DNA of 64,000 bases from Variovorax sp. PCZ-1 (GCF_018413605.1 NZ_JAHCDN010000003.1:124001-188000), one strand, 5' to 3'. Positions 40,142-52,409 are shown, counted from the first letter of the stretch. The notes: a model not told the origin generated them from the letters alone. Numbers and translations: made by a program.

Positions 40142-42139
40142 CTAGAGCGCACCTATGCTTGGCAGGCCTAGCGACTTTAGGTAGCAGTAGGTTTGGTCGT
40201 AAAGTCCGGCTGCGCGCGTTGGATCACTTACATCTCCATCGGGCACCACTATCACCAGACCCTGCCGCGCGCGCGTCAGAAGCACTCTGTACGCGTTTAT
40301 TAGGTAGCTCTGCCTTTCTACCTTGTGTGTCTTTTGCCACTTATTACCTTTAAATGCGTGCGCGCTCCAACCGTCTTGCGTAAATCGCAAATCTGCATCC
40401 CAAACGACCGCCGTCCAGTCTAGTTCGAGGCCCTGCACATCAAACTCTGTCGCAACATCTTCAAGATAGAACGACGAGCGAACATCGGTTCTGTCGTCTA
40501 GAAACCAATGCACAGGATCGATTTTCACCCTCACGTCGATCGCATGCGGTCGCAGTCGTTGTGCTCGTGAAGACGCCACCATACCAAACCGCTCGGAGCC
40601 TCGTGCTTTCTTGCGAAGCCACTGTCTTGCTTGGTCTACATTTCTGGTCAAGCATATTGGATAGCGCTTGCCGACCTCTTGGTACAAGCTACGAGCACGG
40701 TCTACGTCACAGTCAAGAATTGCGTTAATCAAATGCGCCTGTTTTTCTGCACGGAAACTTCGCATAGACGTAGACAAATGAAGTTCGGGAACGTCATTAA
40801 TTTGCGTCTTGCTGGCGATTCGCTTTAGGTCACTGGCAGCGCCGTACTCGGGATCTCTGAGCTGACTCGAGACGTAAATGGACCAGTGAGGAAATGAGGT
40901 TTCAATAGCCCGCAGCCACTCTGCCATTCCCGCCTCACCCGTGTTGATTTCCTGCCCTCCGCCAATAAGGCAAACGACCACTGCCCAGTCTTTGTGGCGA
41001 TCAAGACAGGAAATCAAAAACTCAGGTTCTGATTGGCTAAAGCCAGGCCTCCCCTTTTTTCGCTGCATGAAGTCACTTGTTTGCTCTTTCGTCCATGCAC
41101 GTTGTGCTTCGTCAAAGATTGCAATGTGATCAACAGGTGGATCCTCCGAGTCAAGGCAAGCATCTCGAAAGTGATGGACGTTTTGGATGAACATATCAAC
41201 TGCTTGTCGTGCTCGGCCTTTCTTCACGGGCTTGTTCGATGCCTTGCCACGACTCACTTGATCTCGAGCCAATGCCTCCCGCAAGATCGCTACCAACGGT
41301 CCATTGCCTGAAAGGTAAACGCTATGTAGCGAATCTAAAGCGCTCTGGTGCTGCGTGGCGGTATTTAACCCAACCAGCGTTTTGCCTGCGCCTGGCACGC
41401 CCGTAACCATACAAATCGCCTTGCGCCCTTTTGCTCTCGCATCAACGATGATTTCGTCGATCGCGGACGCAGTAACCGCTAGGTTTTGCGCCGAGGCATC
41501 CGATTTACACAGCTCCTCGACCGTATGGTCTGCATAGAGCGCAATAGCTGCCTCAACAATTGTCGGAGTGGGTCGATAGCGTCCGGCTGCCCAAGCGTCA
41601 GCGTCAATATCGAAGCTGTCTTGGTCGTAGGCCAAGGCCTCCGCGATCACATCGGCAATTTGTTTCGATGCGACGCATATCGGTACTGCGACTCCATCGT
41701 TAGCATAGTTTGGTCGCAGACTCCTCGTTATTGACAACGCCTCCGTAGCAACCAAGATCGGGATTATTTTCTCGTGCGCACTTGTTTCGTGGAAGTTTTT
41801 AAGATCGAGTGCATAGTCCCACACCTGCTCGATCGCCCCCCTGTGAAACTCGACAGACCCAACCTTAAACTCAAGAACGAATATCGTTCGATGGGCTAAA
41901 AGTACAACATCAATTCGGCGTCCCAATCGTGGAACGACAAACTCGAAATAAAGCGTTGCGTTACTACATTGAGATAGAGACAGGGGCGTCAGCTGCTCTC
42001 GTAGTACCAGAATCTGGTGAAGCCAAGCACGCTTTTGAGTGTCATCTAATGCTAGGCTCTCGCGTGCTAACGCGCCAAGAATCTCTTCGTCTGATTGTTG
42101 TAAAAACTTACCAACAAGGGCCGAGTAGAAAGCGCGCAT
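40142..42139 (-). CDS. DUF2075-type helicase with an apparent PD-(D/E)xK nuclease-like N terminus
   Basis: A 665-residue protein unlike its housekeeping neighbours. Near the N terminus GRRIDVVLL (about 72-80) and FVLEFKVG (about 88-95) give the D...ExK spacing of PD-(D/E)xK nucleases. From about residue 245 there is a superfamily-1-like ATPase: Walker A VTGVPGAGKTLVGL, Walker B HIAIFDEAQRAW near 343, LIGGGQEINTGE, and the final motifs (VQGLELDWTAVVWD, YRVLLTRARQGLVI) of the DUF2075/Schlafen-3 group. The coding sequence uses more A/T-ending and less typical codons than its neighbours, and its flanks are repeats and gyrB, so recent acquisition is likely. A role in defence or DNA/RNA processing is inference. 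Confidence 0.8.
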   Translation of the reverse strand: MRAFYSALVGKFLQQSDEEILGALARESLALDDTQKRAWLHQILVLREQLTPLSLSQCSNATLYFEFVVPRLGRRIDVVLLAHRTIFVLEFKVGSVEFHRGAIEQVWDYALDLKNFHETSAHEKIIPILVATEALSITRSLRPNYANDGVAVPICVASKQIADVIAEALAYDQDSFDIDADAWAAGRYRPTPTIVEAAIALYADHTVEELCKSDASAQNLAVTASAIDEIIVDARAKGRKAICMVTGVPGAGKTLVGLNTATQHQSALDSLHSVYLSGNGPLVAILREALARDQVSRGKASNKPVKKGRARQAVDMFIQNVHHFRDACLDSEDPPVDHIAIFDEAQRAWTKEQTSDFMQRKKGRPGFSQSEPEFLISCLDRHKDWAVVVCLIGGGQEINTGEAGMAEWLRAIETSFPHWSIYVSSQLRDPEYGAASDLKRIASKTQINDVPELHLSTSMRSFRAEKQAHLINAILDCDVDRARSLYQEVGKRYPICLTRNVDQARQWLRKKARGSERFGMVASSRAQRLRPHAIDVRVKIDPVHWFLDDRTDVRSSFYLEDVATEFDVQGLELDWTAVVWDADLRFTQDGWSAHAFKGNKWQKTHKVERQSYLINAYRVLLTRARQGLVIVVPDGDVSDPTRAAGLYDQTYCYLKSLGLPSIGAL

Positions 42140-42160
42140 CCGGCCACCTGTCTGTACTTA

Positions 42161-44728
<2,568 letters not shown>

Positions 44729-44769
44729 TCACAAAAAACTACAAAAACTCAAATACTAAAAACACTTAA

Positions 44770-44785
44770 GGGGGCCGAAGCCCCC
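44770..44785. terminator. stable hairpin between dnaN and gyrB
   Basis: On the minus strand GGGGGC-TTCG-GCCCCC, a C(UUCG)G tetraloop stem, 19 bp after the dnaN stop. The following T tract is weak, so it may attenuate or stabilise RNA rather than fully terminate. Confidence 0.6.
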
Positions 44786-44803
44786 GTTTCTCTCAACTTA
44801 AAT

Positions 44804-45910
44804 TTATATTCGCATCGGCATCACGACATACTTGAAGCTGCTGTCTTCAGGCAGGGTGAAGAGCGCGGAGCTGTTGGAATCAGACAGCTCAATCCGCGCC
44901 ATCTCTTGCTCCATGTTGGCCAGCACATCAATGAGATAGGTCACGTTAAAACCAATCTCGATGCTGTCGCCGGTGTAGTCGATATCAATCTCGTCCACGG
45001 CTTCTTCTTGCTCAGCATTGTTGGCCGCGACACGCAAAGTGCCTGGATCGATGTTGAGGCGCACGCCTTTGAATTTATCGCTCGTCAAGATCGCTGTGCG
45101 TTGCAAGGTAGCGAGCAAGGCAGCACGACCCACGGTGATGATGTTTTTATGGTTCTTCGGAATCACGCGGTTGTAATCGGGGAATTTGCCTTCGACCAAC
45201 TTGGTGACGAATTCCATTTCGCCGAAGCTGAATTTGGCTTGGTTGCCCGCGAACTGCATGTTGATCTCGCCTTCGCTGTCAGAGAGCAGGCGCTGGAGTT
45301 CAAGCACGGTTTTGCGCGGCAAGATCACTTCTTGCTTCGGCACTTCCACATCCAGCTGAGCGGATGCAAATGCGAGGCGGTGGCCATCAGTAGCGACGAT
45401 AGCAAGCTGCTTGCCTTCGGCGACGAACAAGATGCCGTTGAGGTAGTAACGGATATCGTGCACAGCCATCGCGAAAGAAACTTGGCTAAGCAGATTCTTC
45501 AAAGCCTTTTGCGGGATGGAGAAAGCAGGGCCGAAATTGGCGGCTTCTTGAACGAGCGGGAAATCTTCTGCAGGCAAAGTTTGCAAGGTGAACTTACTCT
45601 TGCCGCCTTTCAAGATCAATTTGCTGGCGCTGGATTCGAGTGAGACGGTTTGATCAGCCGGCATGGTGCGCAAAATGTCGATGAGCTTGCGCGCGCCCAC
45701 GGTGGTGGAGAAATTGCCTACATCGCCATCCATGCCCGCACTGGTGCGAATTTGAATTTCCAAATCGCTGGTGGTCAGCTGCATGCTCTCACCCGTCTTG
45801 CGCAGAAGCACATTGGCGAGGATGGGCAATGTATGGCGGCGCTCCACGATGCCGCAGACGGATTGAAGCAGGCCGAGCAGCTTTTCTTGTGTTGCCTTGA
45901 GTACGATCAT
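44804..45910 (-). CDS. dnaN: DNA polymerase III beta sliding clamp
   Basis: Processivity clamp of the replicative polymerase. It has 368 residues (normal 365-370), opening MIVLKATQEKLLGLLQSVCG and closing YVVMPMRI. It contains HTLPILANVLL, MAVHDIRYYLNGILF and ATDGHRLAFAS. It lies downstream of dnaA on the same strand after a 350-bp gap that carries DnaA-box-like sites. Confidence 0.98.
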   Translation of the reverse strand: MIVLKATQEKLLGLLQSVCGIVERRHTLPILANVLLRKTGESMQLTTSDLEIQIRTSAGMDGDVGNFSTTVGARKLIDILRTMPADQTVSLESSASKLILKGGKSKFTLQTLPAEDFPLVQEAANFGPAFSIPQKALKNLLSQVSFAMAVHDIRYYLNGILFVAEGKQLAIVATDGHRLAFASAQLDVEVPKQEVILPRKTVLELQRLLSDSEGEINMQFAGNQAKFSFGEMEFVTKLVEGKFPDYNRVIPKNHKNIITVGRAALLATLQRTAILTSDKFKGVRLNIDPGTLRVAANNAEQEEAVDEIDIDYTGDSIEIGFNVTYLIDVLANMEQEMARIELSDSNSSALFTLPEDSSFKYVVMPMRI

Positions 45911-46260
45911 GTTGTCAGCCTCTTGTTCTTTAAATCAATTAATAAAGATAGTAGTAGTAGATAAGGGAGCCGGTGCGCTGTGGAAAACAGTATTTTCGCC
46001 TGAAAAATCATGGGTTTAGCGTGTTTTGAAAACTGTGGGCAAGCCTGCTTCCGTGGGTGTGGATGAGCATGAATAAGTTTGGAAAAAGCGACAAGCCTGT
46101 GGATAAGCTGCGTCTTGTCCCAAAACTATCCCCAGACTTGTTCCAGAGTCTAAAAACACCATCCATTTTCACCTGAAAAGTCCTAAATTGATAGCAGCTC
46201 GCGCAATATATTTGCCGGGGAACTGCAGGTTTTGTTTGAAAGATTGGGAATCCCAGCCCA
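45911..46260. other. dnaA-dnaN intergenic region with DnaA-box-like sites
   Basis: There is no gene in these 350 bp. It contains one perfect DnaA box, TGTGGATAA (46098-46106), and near-matches TGTGGAAAA (45979), TGTGGGCAA (46034), TGTGGATGA (46059) and CTATCCCCA (46126). A dispersed repeat copy is at 46183-46234. It may contribute to the origin or to DnaA-controlled expression of dnaN. Confidence 0.6.
46183..46234 (+). repeat. dispersed hairpin repeat, copy 10
   Basis: CTAAATTGATAGCAGCTCGC then GCAATATATTTGCCGGGGAA and CTGCAGG. It is 27 bp past the dnaA stop, in opposite orientation to dnaA. Confidence 0.7.
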
Positions 46261-47784
46261 TTAACCTTTGAGCGTCTGCTCCAGCACATGCAATTGCTGG
46301 TTGAGCTCAGAAAACTGCTGTCGTTCGGTGCCGATTTTGCGCACAGCGTGCAGCACCGTGGTGTGATCCCGCCCGCCAAAAAGCTCGCCGATCTCAGGCA
46401 GGCTTTTTTGGGTGAGTTCTTTGGCCAAATACATGGCGATTTGGCGGGGCCTAGCGATCGAGGCGGGGCGCTTTTTGGAATACATGTCCGCCACCTTGAT
46501 TTTGTAAAAATCGGCCACGGTTTTCTGGATGTTTTCCACGCCGATCTGGCGGTTTTGGATAGAAAGCAGATCGCGCAGGGCTTCTCGGGCCAGCTGGATC
46601 GAGATCTCTTTTTGGTTAAAGCGCGAATAGGCCAGGATCTTGCGCAGTGCGCCTTCGAGCTCACGCACGTTGGAGCGCACATTCTTGGCCACGAAGAAAG
46701 CCACGTCTTCCGGCATGGAAGAGCCTTCGCTGATGGCTTTGTTGATCAGGATGGCCACCCGCATTTCAAGCTCAGGCGGCTCTATGGCCACGGAAAGGCC
46801 AGAATCAAAGCGCGACACCAGGCGCTCGTGCATGTCCGTCAAACCCTTGGGATAGGTGTCGGAAGTCATCACGATATGGCTCTTTTTGGCCAAAAGCGCC
46901 TCAAAAGCATTGAAGAATTCTTCCTGGGTGCGGTCTTTGTTGGCAAAGAACTGCACATCGTCGATCAACAGGAGGTCGAGCTGGTGATAACGCGCCTTGA
47001 ATTCATCAAAAGTCTTGCGCTGGTAGGCGCGCACCACGTCCGAGACGAATTGCTCCGCGTGAGTGTAAAGCACCTTAGCATCGGGTTTGGCGGCCAAAAG
47101 CTGGTTGCCCACAGCATGCAATAAATGGGTTTTGCCCAGACCCACGCCACCATAAATAAAGAGCGGGTTGTAGAGATTGCCGAGGTTGCTGGCCACATGC
47201 AGGGCGGCTGCGCGTGCCATGCGGTTGGCTGAGCCTTCCACCAAAGTGTCGAAGGAAAGCGCTGTGTTAATCCGGGATTTGAAGCCGCCAGCTCCCTCAT
47301 CTTCTGTGAGCAAGGCGGGGCCGGGAGGCGGAAAATCACCGATGTTCTGCCCTTGTACGATGCTGCTGGCAGCGACAAAAGAAGAATTGGGTCCAGAAGA
47401 GATGCTTGATTTGGCTTGCGATTCGCGCGGAGCAAGCGCTAACTCAAGTGCGATGCTTGCTCCACCTGCTTCGCGGCAGAGCTTTTCCGCTGTGGCAGCA
47501 ATCTTGCCGGCATATTGGGCGCGCACCCAATCGAGCTTGAAGCGGTTGGCCACCAGCACGGTGAGCTTGGAAAGATCTGGGCTGACCACCGCTTGCAGCG
47601 GCTTGATCCAGGTCACGAACTGCTGTTCGGGCAGTTCTTGTGCAAGCACGGCGAGGCAGCGTGGCCAGAGCTGGGGTGCTTCGAGTTGAATAGCGCTGGC
47701 CTCAGGCGAGTCCAAGCCAAAGGCGGGGTCGGCGCTCGTTTCCAAGAAAGAAACGGAAGAAGAAATTACTTGCCCCTCGGTCAT
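46261..47784 (-). CDS. dnaA: chromosomal replication initiator DnaA
   Basis: Origin-binding AAA+ initiator of 507 residues. Domain I ([25 protein letters not shown]) is followed by a linker, the AAA+ core from about residue 170 ([22 protein letters not shown] with Walker [21 protein letters not shown] with Walker B) and the DNA-binding domain IV with the signature [17 protein letters not shown]. It is divergent from rpmH, the classic bacterial origin arrangement. Confidence 0.98.
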   Translation of the reverse strand: MTEGQVISSSVSFLETSADPAFGLDSPEASAIQLEAPQLWPRCLAVLAQELPEQQFVTWIKPLQAVVSPDLSKLTVLVANRFKLDWVRAQYAGKIAATAEKLCREAGGASIALELALAPRESQAKSSISSGPNSSFVAASSIVQGQNIGDFPPPGPALLTEDEGAGGFKSRINTALSFDTLVEGSANRMARAAALHVASNLGNLYNPLFIYGGVGLGKTHLLHAVGNQLLAAKPDAKVLYTHAEQFVSDVVRAYQRKTFDEFKARYHQLDLLLIDDVQFFANKDRTQEEFFNAFEALLAKKSHIVMTSDTYPKGLTDMHERLVSRFDSGLSVAIEPPELEMRVAILINKAISEGSSMPEDVAFFVAKNVRSNVRELEGALRKILAYSRFNQKEISIQLAREALRDLLSIQNRQIGVENIQKTVADFYKIKVADMYSKKRPASIARPRQIAMYLAKELTQKSLPEIGELFGGRDHTTVLHAVRKIGTERQQFSELNQQLHVLEQTLKG

Positions 47785-48135
47785 TTTTACTGCAAAGCTT
47801 CTAAAAATAATTGTGGATAATTCTGAAAATCAGAGCAGCGATTGTAGTCAGAAAAGGCAGTTATCCACAGGGAAAGTTACACAAATATACAGTGAGTTTG
47901 GGCCATAGTGTGTGCTTACAAACCCGCTGCGCTGCGCTATTTGCTGTACTGTTGTGTGAAAGGGCTGGCAATATCGCCGCCAAACCCTTGTCAGCACAAG
48001 AAAAGCATGCCAGAGCACTAGCGCAAAGAGCCCGAAATCTGCGATAATCGAGGGCTTCGCTTGACGCAGCTGCAATGCTTGTGATCGGGCGCTAATTGAA
48101 AGGCAATTCAGCCTTTTGCTCTGGATCATCGAATC
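47785..48135. other. oriC: candidate oriC between dnaA and rpmH
   Basis: A 351-bp gene-free region. Two perfect DnaA boxes face each other: TGTGGATAA (47812-47820) and TTATCCACA (47861-47869), in an A/T-rich context (CTAAAAATAATTGTGGATAA). The dnaA and rpmH promoters must also be here. Few boxes are perfect, so the functional origin may extend into the dnaA-dnaN gap. Confidence 0.65.
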
Positions 48136-48270
48136 ATGAAACGTACTTATCAACCTTCCAAAACCCGCCGCGCCCGTACACACGGTTTCCTCGTGCGCAT
48201 GAAAACCAAAGGTGGCCGCGCTGTGATCAACGCACGCCGCGCCAAAGGCCGCAAGCGCCTGGCCGTCTAA
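48136..48270 (+). CDS. rpmH: 50S ribosomal protein L34
   Basis: A 44-residue protein, [20 protein letters not shown] followed by [20 protein letters not shown] and RLAV: a perfect L34. It is first gene of the rpmH-rnpA-yidD-yidC-mnmE block, on the plus strand, divergent from dnaA. Confidence 0.98.
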   Translation: MKRTYQPSKTRRARTHGFLVRMKTKGGRAVINARRAKGRKRLAV

Positions 48271-48280
48271 TTGCACAAGA

Positions 48281-48751
48281 GTGGCTGACGCTGCCTTGCT
48301 GCCTCGCCTGAAAACCGCCGAGCAGTTTGCTGCCGTGCTGGATGCGAGCAAACACAAAGCAGCGCAGCCAGCCGGCATGTGGCGCAGCGCGCATTTCGCG
48401 TTGCACATGGCACCTTTGAGTGCCGCCGAAACTGCCGTCAAGCCCGAGTCGAAAACTGCTTCGCCAGGCCGCAGACCCAGTGCCAGCGCCACGCCTATCA
48501 TTGGCGTGATCTGCCCCAAGCGTTGGGCCAAACGCGCCGTCACCCGCAACACCATCAAGCGCCAGATTTACGCCGTGTTCAGCGAACTCGAACCCCAGTT
48601 GCCAGCTGCCTGCCTTGTGCTGCGCTTGGCCTCGGGCTTCTCGCGTGAACAGTTTCCTAGCGCCACCTCGTCTGCCTTGAAAGCAACACTGCGCGCTGAG
48701 CTGCTGGCGCTGCTTGGCAAACTGCCCGCGCAGCAAGGTGCGGCCGTATGA
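48281..48751 (+). CDS. rnpA: ribonuclease P protein component
   Basis: Protein subunit of RNase P, which matures tRNA 5' ends with the catalytic RNA. The 156-residue protein carries the RNase P signature KRAVTRNTIKRQIYAVF. It starts at a GTG (48281), 10 bp after the rpmH stop. It overlaps yidD by ATGA. An insertion after MWRSAHFALHMAPLSAAET makes it longer than E. coli RnpA (119). Confidence 0.95.
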   Translation: MADAALLPRLKTAEQFAAVLDASKHKAAQPAGMWRSAHFALHMAPLSAAETAVKPESKTASPGRRPSASATPIIGVICPKRWAKRAVTRNTIKRQIYAVFSELEPQLPAACLVLRLASGFSREQFPSATSSALKATLRAELLALLGKLPAQQGAAV

Positions 48752-49041
48752 GCGTCCTGCAAAAAATCCTCATCGGCATCGTACAGTTTTACCGTTTGTT
48801 TTTAAGCGCGTGGCTGGGCAGTGCTTGCCGCTTCACGCCGACCTGCTCTGCCTACGCGCTCGAAGCCTTGCAGCAGCATGGTGCGGGCCGAGGCAGCTAT
48901 TTGGCTGCACGCCGCATTGTGCGCTGCCATCCTTGGTGCGAAGGCGGGCATGATCCTGTGCCACCAGCCAACAAGCCTGTGGGCAAAACAGCCAATACGC
49001 TCTTCACTTCTCTTGTTTCTCCTGAAAAGACCTCCTCATGA
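48748..49041 (+). CDS. yidD: membrane protein insertion efficiency factor YidD
   Basis: A 97-residue protein with the family core ACRFTPTCSAYALEALQQHG and CHPWCEGGHDPVP, containing the conserved cysteines. It assists YidC-dependent insertion of membrane proteins. Its start overlaps rnpA and its stop overlaps yidC (ATGA at both junctions), so rnpA-yidD-yidC are tightly coupled. Confidence 0.96.
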   Translation: MSVLQKILIGIVQFYRLFLSAWLGSACRFTPTCSAYALEALQQHGAGRGSYLAARRIVRCHPWCEGGHDPVPPANKPVGKTANTLFTSLVSPEKTSS

Positions 49042-50789
49042 ACGATATTCGGCGCTCCATTCTCTGGGCGGTTTTCGCGTTTTCTCTTGTGATGCTCTGG
49101 GATGCCTGGCAAGTGCACAACGGCCGCGCCGCGACCTTCTTCCCTAAGCCGAAGCCAGCAGCGACGGCTGCTAACCCCGCAACCAGCTTAGCGACCCCCG
49201 CCGCCGGTGCATCAGCTGCGGCCGTGCCCGCGCCAAGCGCCGCGGCAACACCCGCAGGCACGGCGCAATCCGCGCCTGCACAAGCACCCATCTCTACAAC
49301 GGGCCAAACCTGGGAAGTCAGCACTGATGTGCTCAAGCTCACGTTCGCCAGTGAAGGCGGCAACATCGTGCGCGCCGAGCTCTTGAAGCACCGCGAGCTC
49401 GATGCCAAGAAAGACAAGCTCGATCCGAATAAAAATGTTGTCCTGCTAGACCGCAGCACAGGCCGCGCCTACGAAGCCCAATCCGGCCTGCTCGGCATGA
49501 ATGGCCAGCCCGCTTTGCCCAGCCATTTGGCAGCTATGAGCTTCAGTGGCGACAAAGCTTTGAAAGATGGCCAAAACGAACTCACGCTCAAATTTGAATC
49601 CCAAGAAATGGGCGGCGTCAAATATGTGAAAACCTACACCCTCAAGCGTGGCGAATACGCGATGGCCGTGAAGCACGACATCGTCAACACCAGCGGCTCA
49701 CCCGTCTCTGCCCAGCTCTATATGCAGCTCGTGCGCGATGGCAACAAGCCCGCCGGCGAATCCGCTTTCTACAGCACCTTCACCGGCCCCGTGGTCTACA
49801 CGGCTGAGAAGAAATACGAAAAAGCCGAGTTCACCGATATCGAGAAAAACAAAGCCGAATTCCAAACGCAAACCAAGGCCGGCTATGTGGCCATGGTGCA
49901 GCATTATTTCGGCAGCGCCTGGCTCTTGCCCGATGGCATTCAGCGCGACAACTACATGAGCAAAGCCGGCGCGAACCTGTATTCCGTGGGCATGAAAGCG
50001 CCCATGCAAGCCGTAGCTGCAGGCGCCACACAAAGCACCGAGACGCGCCTCTTCATCGGCCCGCAAGAAGAAAACAAACTCGAAGCCCTCTACCCCGGCC
50101 TCGAGCTGATCAAAGACTACGGCTGGCTCACCATCCTCGCCAAGCCGCTCTACTGGATCATGGACAAGCTCTTTGCCTACATTGGCAACTGGGGCTGGAC
50201 GATCATGGCCCTCGTGCTCCTCCTCAAGATCGCTTTCTACTGGCTCAACGCCACAGCCTACCGCTCTATGGCTAAGATGAAAGCCATCAACCCCAAGATC
50301 ATGGAAATGCGCGAGCGCTTGAAAGACAAGCCGCAGCAGATGCAACAAGAGATGATGCGCATCTACCGCGAAGAAAAGGTCAACCCCATGGGCGGCTGCT
50401 TCCCGATCATGATTCAGATCCCCGTGTTCATCGCCTTGTATTGGGTGCTGCTCTCTTCCGTGGAGGTGCGTGGCGCGCCTTGGATCGGCTGGATCACCGA
50501 TCTCTCCGTGCCTGATCCTTGGTTCATCCTGCCTGTGGTGATGGCTGCAACGACGATGTTGCAAACCGCACTCAACCCAACGCCACCCGATCCGCTGCAG
50601 GCGAAGTTGATGTGGTACATGCCCCTGATCTTCTCGGTCATGTTCTTCTTCTTTCCCGCCGGCTTGGTGCTCTACTGGATCACCAACAACGTGCTCTCGA
50701 TTGCCCAGCAGTGGATGATCAACAAAAGCATGGGCGTGCCCCCGCAGTTCAATCTGCCTTGGAAGAAGGCAGAAGAGAAGAAGGCGTAA
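49038..50789 (+). CDS. yidC: membrane protein insertase YidC
   Basis: A 583-residue inner-membrane insertase. Helix 1 (SILWAVFAFSLVMLWDAWQV) is followed by an Ala/Pro-rich linker, a large periplasmic beta domain (about 95-355), and the conserved C-terminal core (from WTIMALVLLLKIAFYWL; MKAINPKIMEMRERLKDKPQ; QEMMRIYREEKVNPMGGCFP; the last helices VLYWITNNVLSIAQQW). A strong terminator follows. Confidence 0.98.
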   Translation: MNDIRRSILWAVFAFSLVMLWDAWQVHNGRAATFFPKPKPAATAANPATSLATPAAGASAAAVPAPSAAATPAGTAQSAPAQAPISTTGQTWEVSTDVLKLTFASEGGNIVRAELLKHRELDAKKDKLDPNKNVVLLDRSTGRAYEAQSGLLGMNGQPALPSHLAAMSFSGDKALKDGQNELTLKFESQEMGGVKYVKTYTLKRGEYAMAVKHDIVNTSGSPVSAQLYMQLVRDGNKPAGESAFYSTFTGPVVYTAEKKYEKAEFTDIEKNKAEFQTQTKAGYVAMVQHYFGSAWLLPDGIQRDNYMSKAGANLYSVGMKAPMQAVAAGATQSTETRLFIGPQEENKLEALYPGLELIKDYGWLTILAKPLYWIMDKLFAYIGNWGWTIMALVLLLKIAFYWLNATAYRSMAKMKAINPKIMEMRERLKDKPQQMQQEMMRIYREEKVNPMGGCFPIMIQIPVFIALYWVLLSSVEVRGAPWIGWITDLSVPDPWFILPVVMAATTMLQTALNPTPPDPLQAKLMWYMPLIFSVMFFFFPAGLVLYWITNNVLSIAQQWMINKSMGVPPQFNLPWKKAEEKKA

Positions 50790-50803
50790 AGACTGTTTTG
50801 CTT

Positions 50804-50842
50804 AACAAAGCCGCCGGAGTTACTTCTAGGCGGCTTTGTTTT
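50804..50842 (+). terminator. terminator after yidC
   Basis: AACAAAGCCGCC (50804-50815) pairs perfectly with GGCGGCTTTGTT (50829-50840), followed by TT. It comes just before a GAACGC-type repeat. Confidence 0.85.
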
Positions 50843-50851
50843 ATGGCGACC

Positions 50852-50950
50852 AAGAGAACGCAAAAGCGCAGAAGTACGCAAAAGACGCAGAAAAAACAAA
50901 GGCACATTTTTTGCGAATTTTGCGTACTTCTGCGTCTTTTGCGTTCTCCT
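50852..50950. repeat. GAACGCAAAAGACGCA palindromic repeat, copy 2
   Basis: It opens AAGAGAACGCAAAAGCGCAG and closes TTCTGCGTCTTTTGCGTTCT, a long near-perfect inverted repeat with an inner GCGAATTTTGCG. It lies between yidC and mnmE. Confidence 0.85.
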
Positions 50951-50975
50951 CTTCAGCCCTCCTAAAATCTTCTCC

Positions 50976-52409
50976 ATGCTCCCCCGCCACCAAGACCCCA
51001 TCGTTGCTATCGCCACCGCCCCTGGTCGCGGTGCGGTGGGGATCGTGCGCGTATCTGGCAAATATCTCAAGCCCCTGCTCACTCCTCTTTTAGGAGCATC
51101 TCGCGCAGATTCTATGCCGGCGAGAGAGGCAAAATACTTAAAATTTCTCGATAAAAACAACCAAGCGATCGATCAAGGTCTTGCGCTGTATTTCCCAGCA
51201 CCGCACTCCTTCACCGGCGAAGACGTGATCGAGCTGCAAGCGCATGGCGGCCCCGTAGTGCTGCAATTGCTCGTCTCGCGCGTGCTTGAAGCCTCGAAAG
51301 AGATCGACGCGCTTAAAAGCATGCGCATTGCCCAGCCTGGCGAGTTCACCGAGCGGGCGTTTTTAAATGACAAGATGGATCTGGCGCAGGCTGAAGCTGT
51401 GACGGATTTGATCGATGCCAGCACAGAAGCCGCAGCGCGCGGTGCAGCGCGTTCGCTCTCGGGCGCATTCTCCAAAGAGGTTCACACCCTGCGAGATGCG
51501 CTCATCCATCTGCGCATGCTGGTCGAAGCCACGCTGGATTTTCCCGAGGAAGAAATCGAGCATTTGAGCAAGAACAAAGCGCGCGAGCAGCTATCAAATT
51601 TGCAGCAATCGGTGCTGAGCTTCCAGAAAAAAACTGCACAAGGCGCGCTCCTGCGCGAAGGCATCAAGGTCGTGATTGCTGGCCAACCGAATGCCGGAAA
51701 AAGCAGCTTGCTCAATGCTCTTGCCGGCGCAGAGCTCGCCATCGTTACGCCCATTGCAGGCACCACGCGCGATAAAGTGCAAGAGACTATTTCAGTTCAA
51801 GGTGTGCCCATCCACATCATTGATACCGCTGGTTTGCGAGAGAGCGAAGATGTCGTCGAGCGCATCGGTATCGAGCGCGCCTGGGAAGAAATCGCCAAGG
51901 CCGATTGCGTGATTCACTTGCACGATCTGCATGCTGAGCAATCGCAAGAAAAAGAAATCGCTACTAATTCGATAGCTGCCCGCGCAGCACTGATGCCGGC
52001 GATACGGCAAAAACTGCCTCAAAACACGCCCATTCTTGATGTCTGGAACAAAGCAGACCTCACGCAGGCCAGCGCGCCAACAGAAGGTATCCTCATCAGC
52101 GCCAAAACCGGCCAAGGCATCGATGCGCTGCGAAAAAAGCTCCTCGAAGTCGCTGGCTGGCAATCATCCAGCGGCGAAGGCAGCTACATCGCCCGCGAGC
52201 GCCATGTGCAAGCTGTGGCTGCTGTGCAAGCGCATCTCGCAGAAGCTTCAGATCACCTGGATGCAAGTCTTGTACACAACGCAGGCGGCCTAGATTTGCT
52301 TGCCGAAGAGCTCCGTTTGGCGCAAAACGCTTTGAATGAAATTACTGGCGCGTTTTCTTCCGATGATTTGCTCGGCGAGATCTTCTCGAAATTTTGTATC
52401 GGGAAATGA
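50976..52409 (+). CDS. mnmE: tRNA modification GTPase MnmE (TrmE)
   Basis: GTPase partner of MnmG in U34 tRNA modification. The 477-residue protein has the folate-binding N terminus ([20 protein letters not shown]), helical domain, G domain with [14 protein letters not shown] near 235, [24 protein letters not shown], and the C-terminal FCIGK. It is about 23 residues longer than E. coli MnmE. Two dispersed repeat copies lie in frame: one near residues 36-52 ([11 protein letters not shown]) and one in the G domain near 328-346 ([18 protein letters not shown]). Both seem to lie at loops. Confidence 0.97.
   Translation: MLPRHQDPIVAIATAPGRGAVGIVRVSGKYLKPLLTPLLGASRADSMPAREAKYLKFLDKNNQAIDQGLALYFPAPHSFTGEDVIELQAHGGPVVLQLLVSRVLEASKEIDALKSMRIAQPGEFTERAFLNDKMDLAQAEAVTDLIDASTEAAARGAARSLSGAFSKEVHTLRDALIHLRMLVEATLDFPEEEIEHLSKNKAREQLSNLQQSVLSFQKKTAQGALLREGIKVVIAGQPNAGKSSLLNALAGAELAIVTPIAGTTRDKVQETISVQGVPIHIIDTAGLRESEDVVERIGIERAWEEIAKADCVIHLHDLHAEQSQEKEIATNSIAARAALMPAIRQKLPQNTPILDVWNKADLTQASAPTEGILISAKTGQGIDALRKKLLEVAGWQSSSGEGSYIARERHVQAVAAVQAHLAEASDHLDASLVHNAGGLDLLAEELRLAQNALNEITGAFSSDDLLGEIFSKFCIGK
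51081..51134 (+). repeat. dispersed hairpin repeat, copy 11 (inside mnmE, N-terminal domain)
   Basis: ACTCCTCTTTTAGGAGCATC then TCGCGCAGATTCTATGCCGG then CGAGAGAGGC. It encodes [14 protein letters not shown] in frame. Confidence 0.85.
51958..52016 (+). repeat. dispersed hairpin repeat, copy 12 (inside mnmE, G domain)
   Basis: TCGCTACTAATTCGATAGCT then GCCCGCGCAGCACTGATGCC then GGCGATACGG. It encodes [14 protein letters not shown] in frame. Confidence 0.8.
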
